From: Chitinophagaceae bacterium
Lineage (GTDB): Bacteria; Bacteroidota; Bacteroidia; Chitinophagales; Chitinophagaceae
Assembly (NCBI GenBank): GCA_019745155.1
Contig: JAIETM010000015.1
Coordinates: 1 to 64,000, forward strand
DNA: 64,000 nt
Direction: 5' to 3'
The notes beneath the pieces are model-generated. The model saw only the letters and a list, made by a program, of their open reading frames with translations. It was not told where the DNA came from and searched no databases. Made by a program: the position numbers and the translations under genes. Shown here in pieces: positions 16,058 through 23,337 of this stretch (the stretch's first letter is position 1; each line of letters begins with the position of its first letter).

Positions 16058-17343
16058 AGAAATATTTTAAAGCGATCGTAACATGCTTTGGTCAGATTTT
16101 CACGATCATCTGGGTGCGCAATATTGATCAATGCTTTTGCACGTTGACGCAGGTTTTTGCCATAGAGATAAGCTACACCATATTCTGTAACTACATAGTG
16201 TACGTGACCACGCGTAGTTACTACACCGGCAAAATCTTTCAAATGTGGGGTAATACGCGGTACGCCTTTATTGGTTCTGCTGGTTAAGGCAATAATGGGT
16301 TTACCACCTTCACTCAAAGCAGCACCACGCATAAAGTCCATTTGTCCGCCAATGCCACTGAACTGAATAGAACCTATACTATCTGCACAAACCTGACCGG
16401 TAAGATCAACTTCAATAGCACTATTGATGGCAATGACTTTGGGATTACGACGAATCACGTGTGGGTCATTCACATAGTCGATATCTAAGAAAGCAATGGC
16501 CGGATTATCGTGTACATAATCATACAAACGTTTGGTGCCTACTGCAAAACCGGTAACACCTTTATTGGGGTGAATTCTTTTCTTTCTATTGTTGATGACG
16601 CCGCTTTCAAACAAATCAATCACGCCATCACTCAGCATTTCAGTGTGTACACCCAAATCTTTGTGATTAGTGAGTGCTTTCAATACAGCATCCGGAATAG
16701 TTCCGATGCCCATTTGCAGGGTGCTACCATCTTCAATCATCTCAGCGATGTATTCACCAATCTTCAATTCATCTGTACCAGTTTTTTCACCATAATCAAC
16801 TTCAGGCAGTGCTTCTTCATAATAAACCATATGCGTAAAGCGCGATACGTGAATTTGTCCGTCGCCATGTGTTCTTGGTACGTTCGGGTTCACCTGTGCT
16901 ACCACTTTCTTTGCCATGTTAACTGCTGAGCGTGCAATATCTACGGAAACACCTAGTGAGCAATAGCCGTGACTGTCTGGCGGACTCACCTGCACCAATG
17001 CCACATCAACAGGTAAGATTTTCTTATTGAATAAGTCGGGGATATCACTTAGGAATACGGGAATAAAATCGGCACGACCACTATTTACAGCTTCGCGGAT
17101 AGGCGCTGATACAAACATGCAATTGATGTGAAAGCTATCCTGGTATTGAGGCTTCTGTACTTCAATATCGCCCTGCACAGTAATGAATACCAACTCAACA
17201 TCTTTTAATCGATCGGCTTGTTCGGCAAGTTTGCGCATCAAGTACAATGGGGTACAGGCGCTGCCATGAATAAATAAGCGCTGTCCGCTCTGGACAACGC
17301 TCAGTGCTTCTTCTGCGGTGGAATACTGTATATCTGTTTTCAT
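16054..17343 (-). CDS. Acetyl-CoA hydrolase / 4-hydroxybutyrate CoA-transferase family protein
   Basis: This is a 429-residue CoA-transferase of the acetyl-CoA hydrolase/transferase family (cytoplasmic; moves CoA between acetyl-CoA and a carboxylate such as 4-hydroxybutyrate, succinate or propionate). The family glutamate that forms the CoA thioester is E235 in VHTEMLSDG; GIGTIPDAV and GSIQFSGIGGQMDFMRGA are typical glycine-rich CoA-binding loops. The start MKTDIQYSTAEEA at 17343 is preferred over a codon six residues upstream. It is a single gene, convergent with the histidine kinase, with overlapping stop codons (16054-16057). Confidence 0.9.
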   Translation of the reverse strand: MKTDIQYSTAEEALSVVQSGQRLFIHGSACTPLYLMRKLAEQADRLKDVELVFITVQGDIEVQKPQYQDSFHINCMFVSAPIREAVNSGRADFIPVFLSDIPDLFNKKILPVDVALVQVSPPDSHGYCSLGVSVDIARSAVNMAKKVVAQVNPNVPRTHGDGQIHVSRFTHMVYYEEALPEVDYGEKTGTDELKIGEYIAEMIEDGSTLQMGIGTIPDAVLKALTNHKDLGVHTEMLSDGVIDLFESGVINNRKKRIHPNKGVTGFAVGTKRLYDYVHDNPAIAFLDIDYVNDPHVIRRNPKVIAINSAIEVDLTGQVCADSIGSIQFSGIGGQMDFMRGAALSEGGKPIIALTSRTNKGVPRITPHLKDFAGVVTTRGHVHYVVTEYGVAYLYGKNLRQRAKALINIAHPDDRENLTKACYDRFKIFL

Positions 17344-17433
17344 CTGCTTGCTTTTCAGCAAAATAGCAGCTTATCCCTTTCTTAAAAAATGATTTTTGTA
17401 AGCTTTACATGATTTTTTTCTGTCATATTACTG

Positions 17434-17913
17434 TCAGGCAGTCACGAGTGCTTGATCTGCAGGGAATAATTCTTCCATCGAGATGCTAATGGTATCAGAA
17501 AGTTGATCTTCCAGCAAGTTGGCAAAGGTTTCGAAGTAGATGATTACATCTTCGCGCAGGTTGCGACTGAGCCAACGGAAGCCACCGGGTAATTGCTCCA
17601 ATACTTTTTTGTCTTCCAGGTATTCAATATTGTGGATGTCTGAAGGGGTAAGGCCAATCTCTTGTAATTTTTTGATGAGTAGGTCAACAGGAGCGTCGGT
17701 AACACCGCAATAGTCTTGCGCTAGTTCAGTCCACTCACCAATACCAGAGTGGGCATAAGACAGGATTTCCTCTTTGCTCAAATCAGTAACCACTTGTAAG
17801 AGATTGCCGCAATTGCAGGCGCCATGGTTGCCCCACGCATAGGGTGCGCCATTCTTTAATTTTTGTGCAGTAGTTCTCAGGGCTTGAATCAGTTCAATAG
17901 ATGGACGTGCCAT
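17434..17913 (-). CDS. Conserved small protein with CNCG motif, function unknown
   Basis: This is a 159-residue soluble protein starting MARPSIELIQALRTTAQKL. Residues 27-40 hold WGNHGACNCGNLLQ, with His and two Cys closely placed, and a further Cys (QDYCG) about 30 residues later; these could bind a metal or form a disulfide. An upstream extension of 48 residues readable to 18057 is rejected because it overlaps the neighbouring lipoprotein's 3' end and has no plausible start context. I believe similar proteins occur widely in Bacteroidota as uncharacterised proteins. No function is proposed. Confidence 0.65.
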   Translation of the reverse strand: MARPSIELIQALRTTAQKLKNGAPYAWGNHGACNCGNLLQVVTDLSKEEILSYAHSGIGEWTELAQDYCGVTDAPVDLLIKKLQEIGLTPSDIHNIEYLEDKKVLEQLPGGFRWLSRNLREDVIIYFETFANLLEDQLSDTISISMEELFPADQALVTA

Positions 17914-18025
17914 GTCGCTCTTTTTTTTGAAAATAACACATTCGGCATTATTTGGTTGTTTGCCGGCGCTAGAAATATTAGCTGTTATAGAATTGCCTTG
18001 ATTTGGGAATAAAAAAATGAACAAA

Positions 18026-19021
18026 TTATTGCTGCGGCAGGTCGCGGACAAAATCAATATGCAATCGTTTAGCAGCTCTGGCTTGTTCTAAAGAGTATTG
18101 AATCATCTTGGTGCCTCCTGTAGGACAGCAATTGGCATCTCCATTCTGGTACTTGGGAAAATAATGTACAAGGTATCGACCTTTAGCCGTTTCGTATCGA
18201 TCATGGCCCATATAGTTTTTGCCTAGTATGGCATCTGATTCTATTCCAGGCACCATTACTTTCTCTAGTTTGTTTTGCTTGGTGATCGTGTAGGCCATAA
18301 TGGTTCCATAGCTTCCGCTACCGGGTGATTGTTGGAAAAGCAATATTTCCGGTAATTGATCTCCATCCATATCCATCATCACCGCATCGGTAATACTACC
18401 TTCTATGGATTGTGAGATGGTAGTAGGTTGGTTGAGACCAATAATCTCCATCTTCAAATCTTGCATAGAACCTTCACCCTTGGTGTCGATAAAGCAGTGG
18501 ATATTTTGAAAATGCATGGCTTTGATGAATTTTCTTGCATCTATTGTTTTTGTGTCGAGGTTTTCATTGAGTCTTTGATAAGTGCCAGCAATACTTCCGC
18601 CGCCAGAACAATAGTATTGTAATTGGTCAGCTTTATCATTGGCTGTATTAATGGTGAGGGTAGAATCTGTAAAGGTGAATACGATCTCCAAACTATCCTT
18701 ATTGGCTATTAAATGAGTTGCATCTTTTGCTATCGCTTTGGCATCAAAAGTGCAACTTGGCTTTTTCTTATCTGCTCTGGAGCGAATGGAGATTTGGTAT
18801 AAAGAATCTTGTAGCTGATCGATGATTACCGCATACCAATCGGCACCTTTTTGTCTGTCAACATATCCATCACTTACGAAATCGCCAACAAATCTTGTTG
18901 ACCATGCTTGCTGGTATTGAACAGTGGTGCTATCCTGCGTTTCTGGCGCTGTATTGTTTGATGAAGACTGACAAGCAGCGAAAACAACTGCTGTCATCAT
19001 CATTACATAGAATGGTTTCAT
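18026..19021 (-). CDS. Predicted lipoprotein with a VCBS/FG-GAP-like segment
   Basis: This is a 331-residue protein. The signal peptide ends in a lipobox VFAAC (Cys17), followed by a Ser/Asn-rich linker (QSSSNNTAPETQDST). The middle contains MMDMDGDQLPEILLFQQS at about residues 215-235, a D.DGD..PE pattern seen in FG-GAP/VCBS calcium-binding repeats. It is probably on the periplasmic or outer face of a membrane. The start at 19021 (MKPFYVMMM) fits a signal peptide better than the frame's first codon at 19045. Role unknown. Confidence 0.65.
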   Translation of the reverse strand: MKPFYVMMMTAVVFAACQSSSNNTAPETQDSTTVQYQQAWSTRFVGDFVSDGYVDRQKGADWYAVIIDQLQDSLYQISIRSRADKKKPSCTFDAKAIAKDATHLIANKDSLEIVFTFTDSTLTINTANDKADQLQYYCSGGGSIAGTYQRLNENLDTKTIDARKFIKAMHFQNIHCFIDTKGEGSMQDLKMEIIGLNQPTTISQSIEGSITDAVMMDMDGDQLPEILLFQQSPGSGSYGTIMAYTITKQNKLEKVMVPGIESDAILGKNYMGHDRYETAKGRYLVHYFPKYQNGDANCCPTGGTKMIQYSLEQARAAKRLHIDFVRDLPQQ

Positions 19022-19289
19022 GCGTGATAATTGATAAAAGATCAATTCAAGCTAAGCAAAAATGCGCTTCTCTACTCCAAAAGGGGTATCGACATTGTCA
19101 AAAGTGGTCATTCTTGCTTTTTTTGTTGCATATGGCCTTGACTTGATTCGGTATTTTGAGCCCGATTGTACAGGCAAAATCTTGTAAATCAATCATCAGA
19201 AGCCAATGGCGTACAGATTCTAAAAACTCTATATATCCGGAAAAAAATTGTCTAACTTTACTATATGTATTATATTCTAAAAGAATCCA

Positions 19290-20924
19290 ATGACTAAGAA
19301 AATACACTTAGCCCTTTTACTATATACACTCCTGCTGTGCACAGGTTTGGCAGCACAATCTGTGCAAAGAACAGCTATTGCTTCAAATTCATTCACTAGT
19401 ACAACAATGCGCTACACTGTTGGGCAGTCTGTTAGTGCCAGTGCGCTTGCTGATGCAGGGTATACAGCTTTAGGGTTTCATCAACCGGTGCCGTTTTTTC
19501 TTTCCCTTTCAGTAACGGCCAATTCTACTATTTGTAGAGGTACCAGTATTACTTTAAATGCAGTTGCTGCCGGTGCTACCAGTATCAGCTGGTCTACAGG
19601 CGCAACAACGGCTGCTATTTCTGTAAGACCAGATTCAACCACGAAGTATTATGTAACAGTGAGTGATGGTAGTACTACTTTGCGCGATAGCGTTACGGTA
19701 ACTGTTATTAGAACCAGGGCTTTATTCACTGTCAACAATAATGCCCAGTGTTTGCGGGATAATCGTTTTGTATTTACCAACCAGAGTAGTGCCAATACGG
19801 GTAGTTTAAATTACAATTGGGATTTTGGTGATAGCGTTGTTTCATCTGCTTTCAGTCCTGCTACCAGTTACGCATTGGCTGGAACGTACAATGTTCGTTT
19901 GATTGCCATCAACAATACATTGGGGTGCAGAGATACCATGACACAGAGCATGACGGTATATCCGCCGCCTACGCCAGCAACCATCAGTTTTGCAGGTGAT
20001 ACCGTTTGTACATCTACCAGTCTTTTGTTGCGTGCAGGTACAAATTATCGTGGTTATCAGTGGTACCTCAACGGGGGCTTATTGATAGGCGCCAATGATA
20101 GTACATTGAATGCGACAAGGAGTGGGGATTATACTGTTGTGATCACTTCTGCAGAAGGTTGCCGAAGCGATGAAAGTGCTATTGCTAGTGTGACTTTAAA
20201 TAAACTACCTGCAGCGCCTGTTGCTCCTAGTGCATTCTATTGTGTGGGTGGAACGCCTGCGCCGATGACGGCTACAGCTTTGCCCGGACATACTTTGTTG
20301 TGGTATACAGCAGCAACGGGTGGAACAGGATCCAGCTCAGCGCCAACGCCAAGAACGGATTCTGTTTTTATCCAAGATTATTTTGTTTCACAAACTAGTC
20401 CGCAAGGATGTGAGGGACCAAGAGCAAGAGTATCTGCCTTAGTTTTTGGTTCACCTATAAGACCAACTATAACATGGAATGGTGCAGAGTTGTCAGTAAG
20501 CCAGGGTTATTCCAGCTATCAGTGGATTCTGAGTAATTCAGCCTTAACAGGGGCTAATCAGTATTTCTATCGTCCATTGTCTGCAGGTAATTACCGTGTT
20601 CGTGTAACCAATGCAGGAGGATGTGCGGATACTAGCTTGGTGTATAATCTTTTGGTAACCGGGTTAACAACCATTACACCTGAGTTGGGTACTGTGCAGA
20701 TTTTCCCAAATCCGGCTAGTGATCAAATCATGTTGGAGTTTAGCAAGACACCTGTGAGTGATATGCGTGTTCGTTTGCTGAGCAATGATGGTCGCCCAGT
20801 GAAATCTTTGGTGACCAGGCAGAAGCAGCAATGGATTCCCATTGCAACATTGCCTGCGGGTATGTATTATGTGGAAGTAGGCAATGGTAAGAACAAAGCC
20901 GTATTGAAAATTCTTAAATTCTAA
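19290..20924 (+). CDS. Secreted PKD/Ig-like adhesin-type protein with T9SS type A sorting domain
   Basis: This is a 544-residue exported protein. Signal peptide 1-22 (ending GLAAQ). It has an Ig-like domain at about 72-145 (ATSISWSTGATTAAISV), a PKD domain at about 146-228 (NYNWDFGDSVVSSAFSP..YALAGTYNVRL), and further Ig-like repeats with YQWYLNGG and YQWILSN cores. The C-terminal about 75 residues form a type A sorting domain (VQIFPNPASDQIMLEFSK ... LPAGMYYVEVGNGKNKAVLKI), the signal for type IX secretion and surface attachment. No catalytic domain is visible, so adhesion or binding is likely. A lipoprotein gene follows 3 bp later. Confidence 0.88.
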   Translation: MTKKIHLALLLYTLLLCTGLAAQSVQRTAIASNSFTSTTMRYTVGQSVSASALADAGYTALGFHQPVPFFLSLSVTANSTICRGTSITLNAVAAGATSISWSTGATTAAISVRPDSTTKYYVTVSDGSTTLRDSVTVTVIRTRALFTVNNNAQCLRDNRFVFTNQSSANTGSLNYNWDFGDSVVSSAFSPATSYALAGTYNVRLIAINNTLGCRDTMTQSMTVYPPPTPATISFAGDTVCTSTSLLLRAGTNYRGYQWYLNGGLLIGANDSTLNATRSGDYTVVITSAEGCRSDESAIASVTLNKLPAAPVAPSAFYCVGGTPAPMTATALPGHTLLWYTAATGGTGSSSAPTPRTDSVFIQDYFVSQTSPQGCEGPRARVSALVFGSPIRPTITWNGAELSVSQGYSSYQWILSNSALTGANQYFYRPLSAGNYRVRVTNAGGCADTSLVYNLLVTGLTTITPELGTVQIFPNPASDQIMLEFSKTPVSDMRVRLLSNDGRPVKSLVTRQKQQWIPIATLPAGMYYVEVGNGKNKAVLKILKF

Positions 20925-20927
20925 TCC

Positions 20928-21323
20928 ATGCGAAGCATGCAAAAATATTTATTGGTGATTGCAGTGATTGTGGCGATTGCTGCTTGTAAAAAGCCTGACA
21001 CTGGTATTGGAGAGGATAAAATTTCTTTTACCATAGATGCTACCAATGGGGCGTTTAGTGCTGCAGCCAATTATCCATTCAAATTACAGCTAAAGAGCAA
21101 AATGCCTCCAGGTGGTATTAAAATTGAAATACTCGCTAATCAGGAAGCAAGTGGTACTGCTGTTACACCACAAACACCTGCATTTACTACCAAGGATACA
21201 TTGGTGAATACAGCAGTTAGCAATCTACCAAGACAATTATGGGTAGTAACCAAAGTGCGTGTGAGTTCTGTTACAACAACAACGAATAAAGACTCAGCAA
21301 TGTTTCGAGTGATTTTCAAATAA
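20928..21323 (+). CDS. Small predicted lipoprotein
   Basis: This is a 131-residue protein with a short signal peptide and lipobox AIAAC (Cys20), followed by a beta-rich domain (about 30-130) that looks like a single Ig-like fold. A start three codons later (20937, MQKYLL) is equally possible. It begins 3 bp after the T9SS-exported protein and is followed by a strong terminator, so the two form a bicistronic unit. It may be a periplasmic or surface partner of that protein. Confidence 0.65.
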   Translation: MRSMQKYLLVIAVIVAIAACKKPDTGIGEDKISFTIDATNGAFSAAANYPFKLQLKSKMPPGGIKIEILANQEASGTAVTPQTPAFTTKDTLVNTAVSNLPRQLWVVTKVRVSSVTTTTNKDSAMFRVIFK

Positions 21324-21333
21324 ATGATGATAG

Positions 21334-21355
21334 ACCGCCGAAAGGCGGTTTTTTA
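21334..21355 (+). terminator. Intrinsic terminator after the PKD protein/lipoprotein operon
   Basis: A perfect 6-bp GC-rich stem, ACCGCC / GGCGGT, with a GAAA tetraloop is followed by a T tract. It lies 10 bp after the lipoprotein stop codon. Confidence 0.9.
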
Positions 21356-21466
21356 TTGCGCGTAGGATTGGCGCTAATGCATTAGTTGTCAGACTGCAGC
21401 GAAGTTATTAAGCTGTGTATGATAACATATTCACAAAGCTTTATCTGTATTCTGGCTTGATTCAGC

Positions 21467-21474
21467 TATCTTTG
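21467..21474 (+). promoter_or_regulatory. -7 element upstream of rhlE-like gene; long leader follows
   Basis: TATCTTTG matches the Bacteroidota -7 consensus TAnnTTTG. No clear TTG stands 19-21 bp upstream, so only this half of the promoter is supported. It predicts a start near 21481 and a leader of about 150 nt before the ATG at 21630, unusually long here and rich in TTTGTTTAGTTGTTTCGTTG repeats. Apart from a terminator and this leader, the 306-bp gap holds nothing recognisable. Confidence 0.5.
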
Positions 21475-21629
21475 CCATTCTTATAGTAGTCCACTACTTT
21501 TTATTTGTTTAGTTGTTTCGTTGTTTCGTGCATTCTTCCCAAATACTTTGTGTAGCTAACGTAAGGCAGATGATGTGCTTTGCACTTGCATAGCAGCCTT
21601 GTCACATTTTTTACAGTTAAATTTTACGA

Positions 21630-22880
21630 ATGTTATTTCAACAAATGGCTATTATTGAGCCAATTCTTCGTGCCCTGGCAAAAGAGGGGTACACCAATCC
21701 TACATTAATTCAGCAACAAGCAATCCCTGAAATATTAGCAGGAAGAGATTTATTGGGTTGTGCACAAACAGGTACAGGTAAAACTGCAGCTTTTGTGATT
21801 CCCATTTTACAGCAATTACATGCTGCTAAGCAGCAATCAATTGGGCAAATGCCTAAGGCGTTGATTCTAACACCCACAAGAGAGCTGGCCATTCAAATTG
21901 GCGATAGTATTGCAGCATATGGCAAATACCTTTCACTTAAGCACGTGGTTGTGTTCGGTGGAGTGTCGCAACATGCTCAAGTACAACAGGTACAAAGAGG
22001 TGTTGAGTTGATGGTGGCTACACCCGGTCGTTTAATCGATTTGATTCAACAAGGGCTAGTTAGCCTGAGTGATATTGAATACTTCGTATTGGATGAAGCT
22101 GACCGTATGCTGGATATGGGTTTTATTCATGACATCAAACGGGTGATTGCACAATTACCTGAACAACGTCAGACCTTATTCTTTTCAGCTACCATGCCAC
22201 CAGAAATTCAGCAGTTAACCCAGCGATTATTGGTTGATCCGGTAAAAGTTACTGTGGCACCTGTATCGTCTACTGTTGATCGCATTGATCAATCGGTATA
22301 CCATATTGCCAAGCACCAAAAATTGCCTTTATTGATTCAGTTATTGGAGAATACACAAATCAATTCCCTGCTCATATTTACACAGATGAAGCATGCAGCC
22401 AATAAATTGGCCAAGAAATTAAGCGAAGCGGGTATTGCTGCAGATGCCATTCATGGGAATAAATCGCAGAATGCCAGACAGTTGGCATTAACCAACTTCA
22501 AAAGAGGGAAGATTAGGGTATTGGTGGCTACCGATATTGCTGCCCGTGGTATTGATATTGATGAGTTGGGGCATGTACTCAATTTTGATTTACCAGCCGT
22601 TCCAGAAACTTACGTGCACCGTATTGGCCGAACCGGTCGTGCCGGATTTAGCGGCAGTGCCATTAGTTTTTGTGACCCCGAAGAGAAAAACTTTTTAACT
22701 TCAATTGAGAAACTGATTCAGAAACGAATACCATCAACGGCACATAGCTTTTCTGGTAACTCGCCAATGCGTCAACAAACGAACACCGTTTCGTCTTTTA
22801 CCGTTGTAAAAAACAAGATGCCTGTTCAATCTACAAAACATAAAAAACAACTACATGGCAGAATTCTGGAGCAAGCGTGA
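21630..22880 (+). CDS. rhlE: DEAD-box RNA helicase, RhlE type
   Basis: This is a 416-residue ATP-dependent RNA helicase. Motifs in order: Q motif (PTLIQQQAIPEIL), Walker A AQTGTGKT, PTRELAIQ, GG, TPGRLIDL, DEAD in VLDEADRMLDMGF, SAT in FFSATMPPE, then the second RecA domain with ARGIDIDEL and HRIGRTGRAG. The C-terminal tail (about 370-416) is short and basic, as in RhlE proteins of Bacteroidota. Its last 26 bases overlap the start of a cold-shock-domain gene in another frame, so the two are translated together. Likely role: RNA remodelling during cold or ribosome assembly. Confidence 0.92.
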   Translation: MLFQQMAIIEPILRALAKEGYTNPTLIQQQAIPEILAGRDLLGCAQTGTGKTAAFVIPILQQLHAAKQQSIGQMPKALILTPTRELAIQIGDSIAAYGKYLSLKHVVVFGGVSQHAQVQQVQRGVELMVATPGRLIDLIQQGLVSLSDIEYFVLDEADRMLDMGFIHDIKRVIAQLPEQRQTLFFSATMPPEIQQLTQRLLVDPVKVTVAPVSSTVDRIDQSVYHIAKHQKLPLLIQLLENTQINSLLIFTQMKHAANKLAKKLSEAGIAADAIHGNKSQNARQLALTNFKRGKIRVLVATDIAARGIDIDELGHVLNFDLPAVPETYVHRIGRTGRAGFSGSAISFCDPEEKNFLTSIEKLIQKRIPSTAHSFSGNSPMRQQTNTVSSFTVVKNKMPVQSTKHKKQLHGRILEQA

Positions 22881-23301
22881 TCGTGAGAAAAAAAAGCAAC
22901 AAGCTAAAAAAGACAAAGAAGAGCGAAAGCGTGAGCGAAAGGAAAATGCCCGTGATGGTAATGTGTTGGATAATATGATCGCTTATGTGGATGAGAATGG
23001 TAATCTAACTTCTGAACCTCAGGATTTGTCTAAGCGACAAGAAGTGAGCTTGGATGATATTCAGATTGGCGTTCCCAAGATGGAAGACCGTAATCCTGAA
23101 GACATGTATGAAGAAGGTGTGGTTACTTTTTTCAATGATGAAAAAGGATATGGTTTTATCCGCCATTCAAAAACCAAGCAGAGCATATTTGTACACAGTA
23201 AGCAATTATCAGCTCCTGTTCAGATCAATGATAAAGTTCGCTTTACCATTGTAAAAGGAATGAAGGGGCCAGAAGCTGCCGAAGTGAGTTTAGTAAAATA
23301 A
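22855..23301 (+). CDS. Cold-shock-domain protein with basic N-terminal extension
   Basis: This is a 148-residue protein. Residues 1-35 are very rich in Lys/Arg/Glu (WSKRDREKKKQQAKKDKEE), followed by an acidic linker, then a cold-shock domain at about 85-148 with RNP1-like KGYGFIRH and RNP2-like SIFVHS motifs (VVTFFNDEKGYGFIRH...IFVHSKQL). It binds single-stranded RNA. The start ATG lies inside the helicase gene (26-nt overlap). Helicase plus CSD protein in one overlapping transcript is a plausible RNA-chaperone pair. Confidence 0.88.
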   Translation: MAEFWSKRDREKKKQQAKKDKEERKRERKENARDGNVLDNMIAYVDENGNLTSEPQDLSKRQEVSLDDIQIGVPKMEDRNPEDMYEEGVVTFFNDEKGYGFIRHSKTKQSIFVHSKQLSAPVQINDKVRFTIVKGMKGPEAAEVSLVK

Positions 23302-23337
23302 GTACAACAAGCTTTTCATAAAGCTATTATAGAAGTA

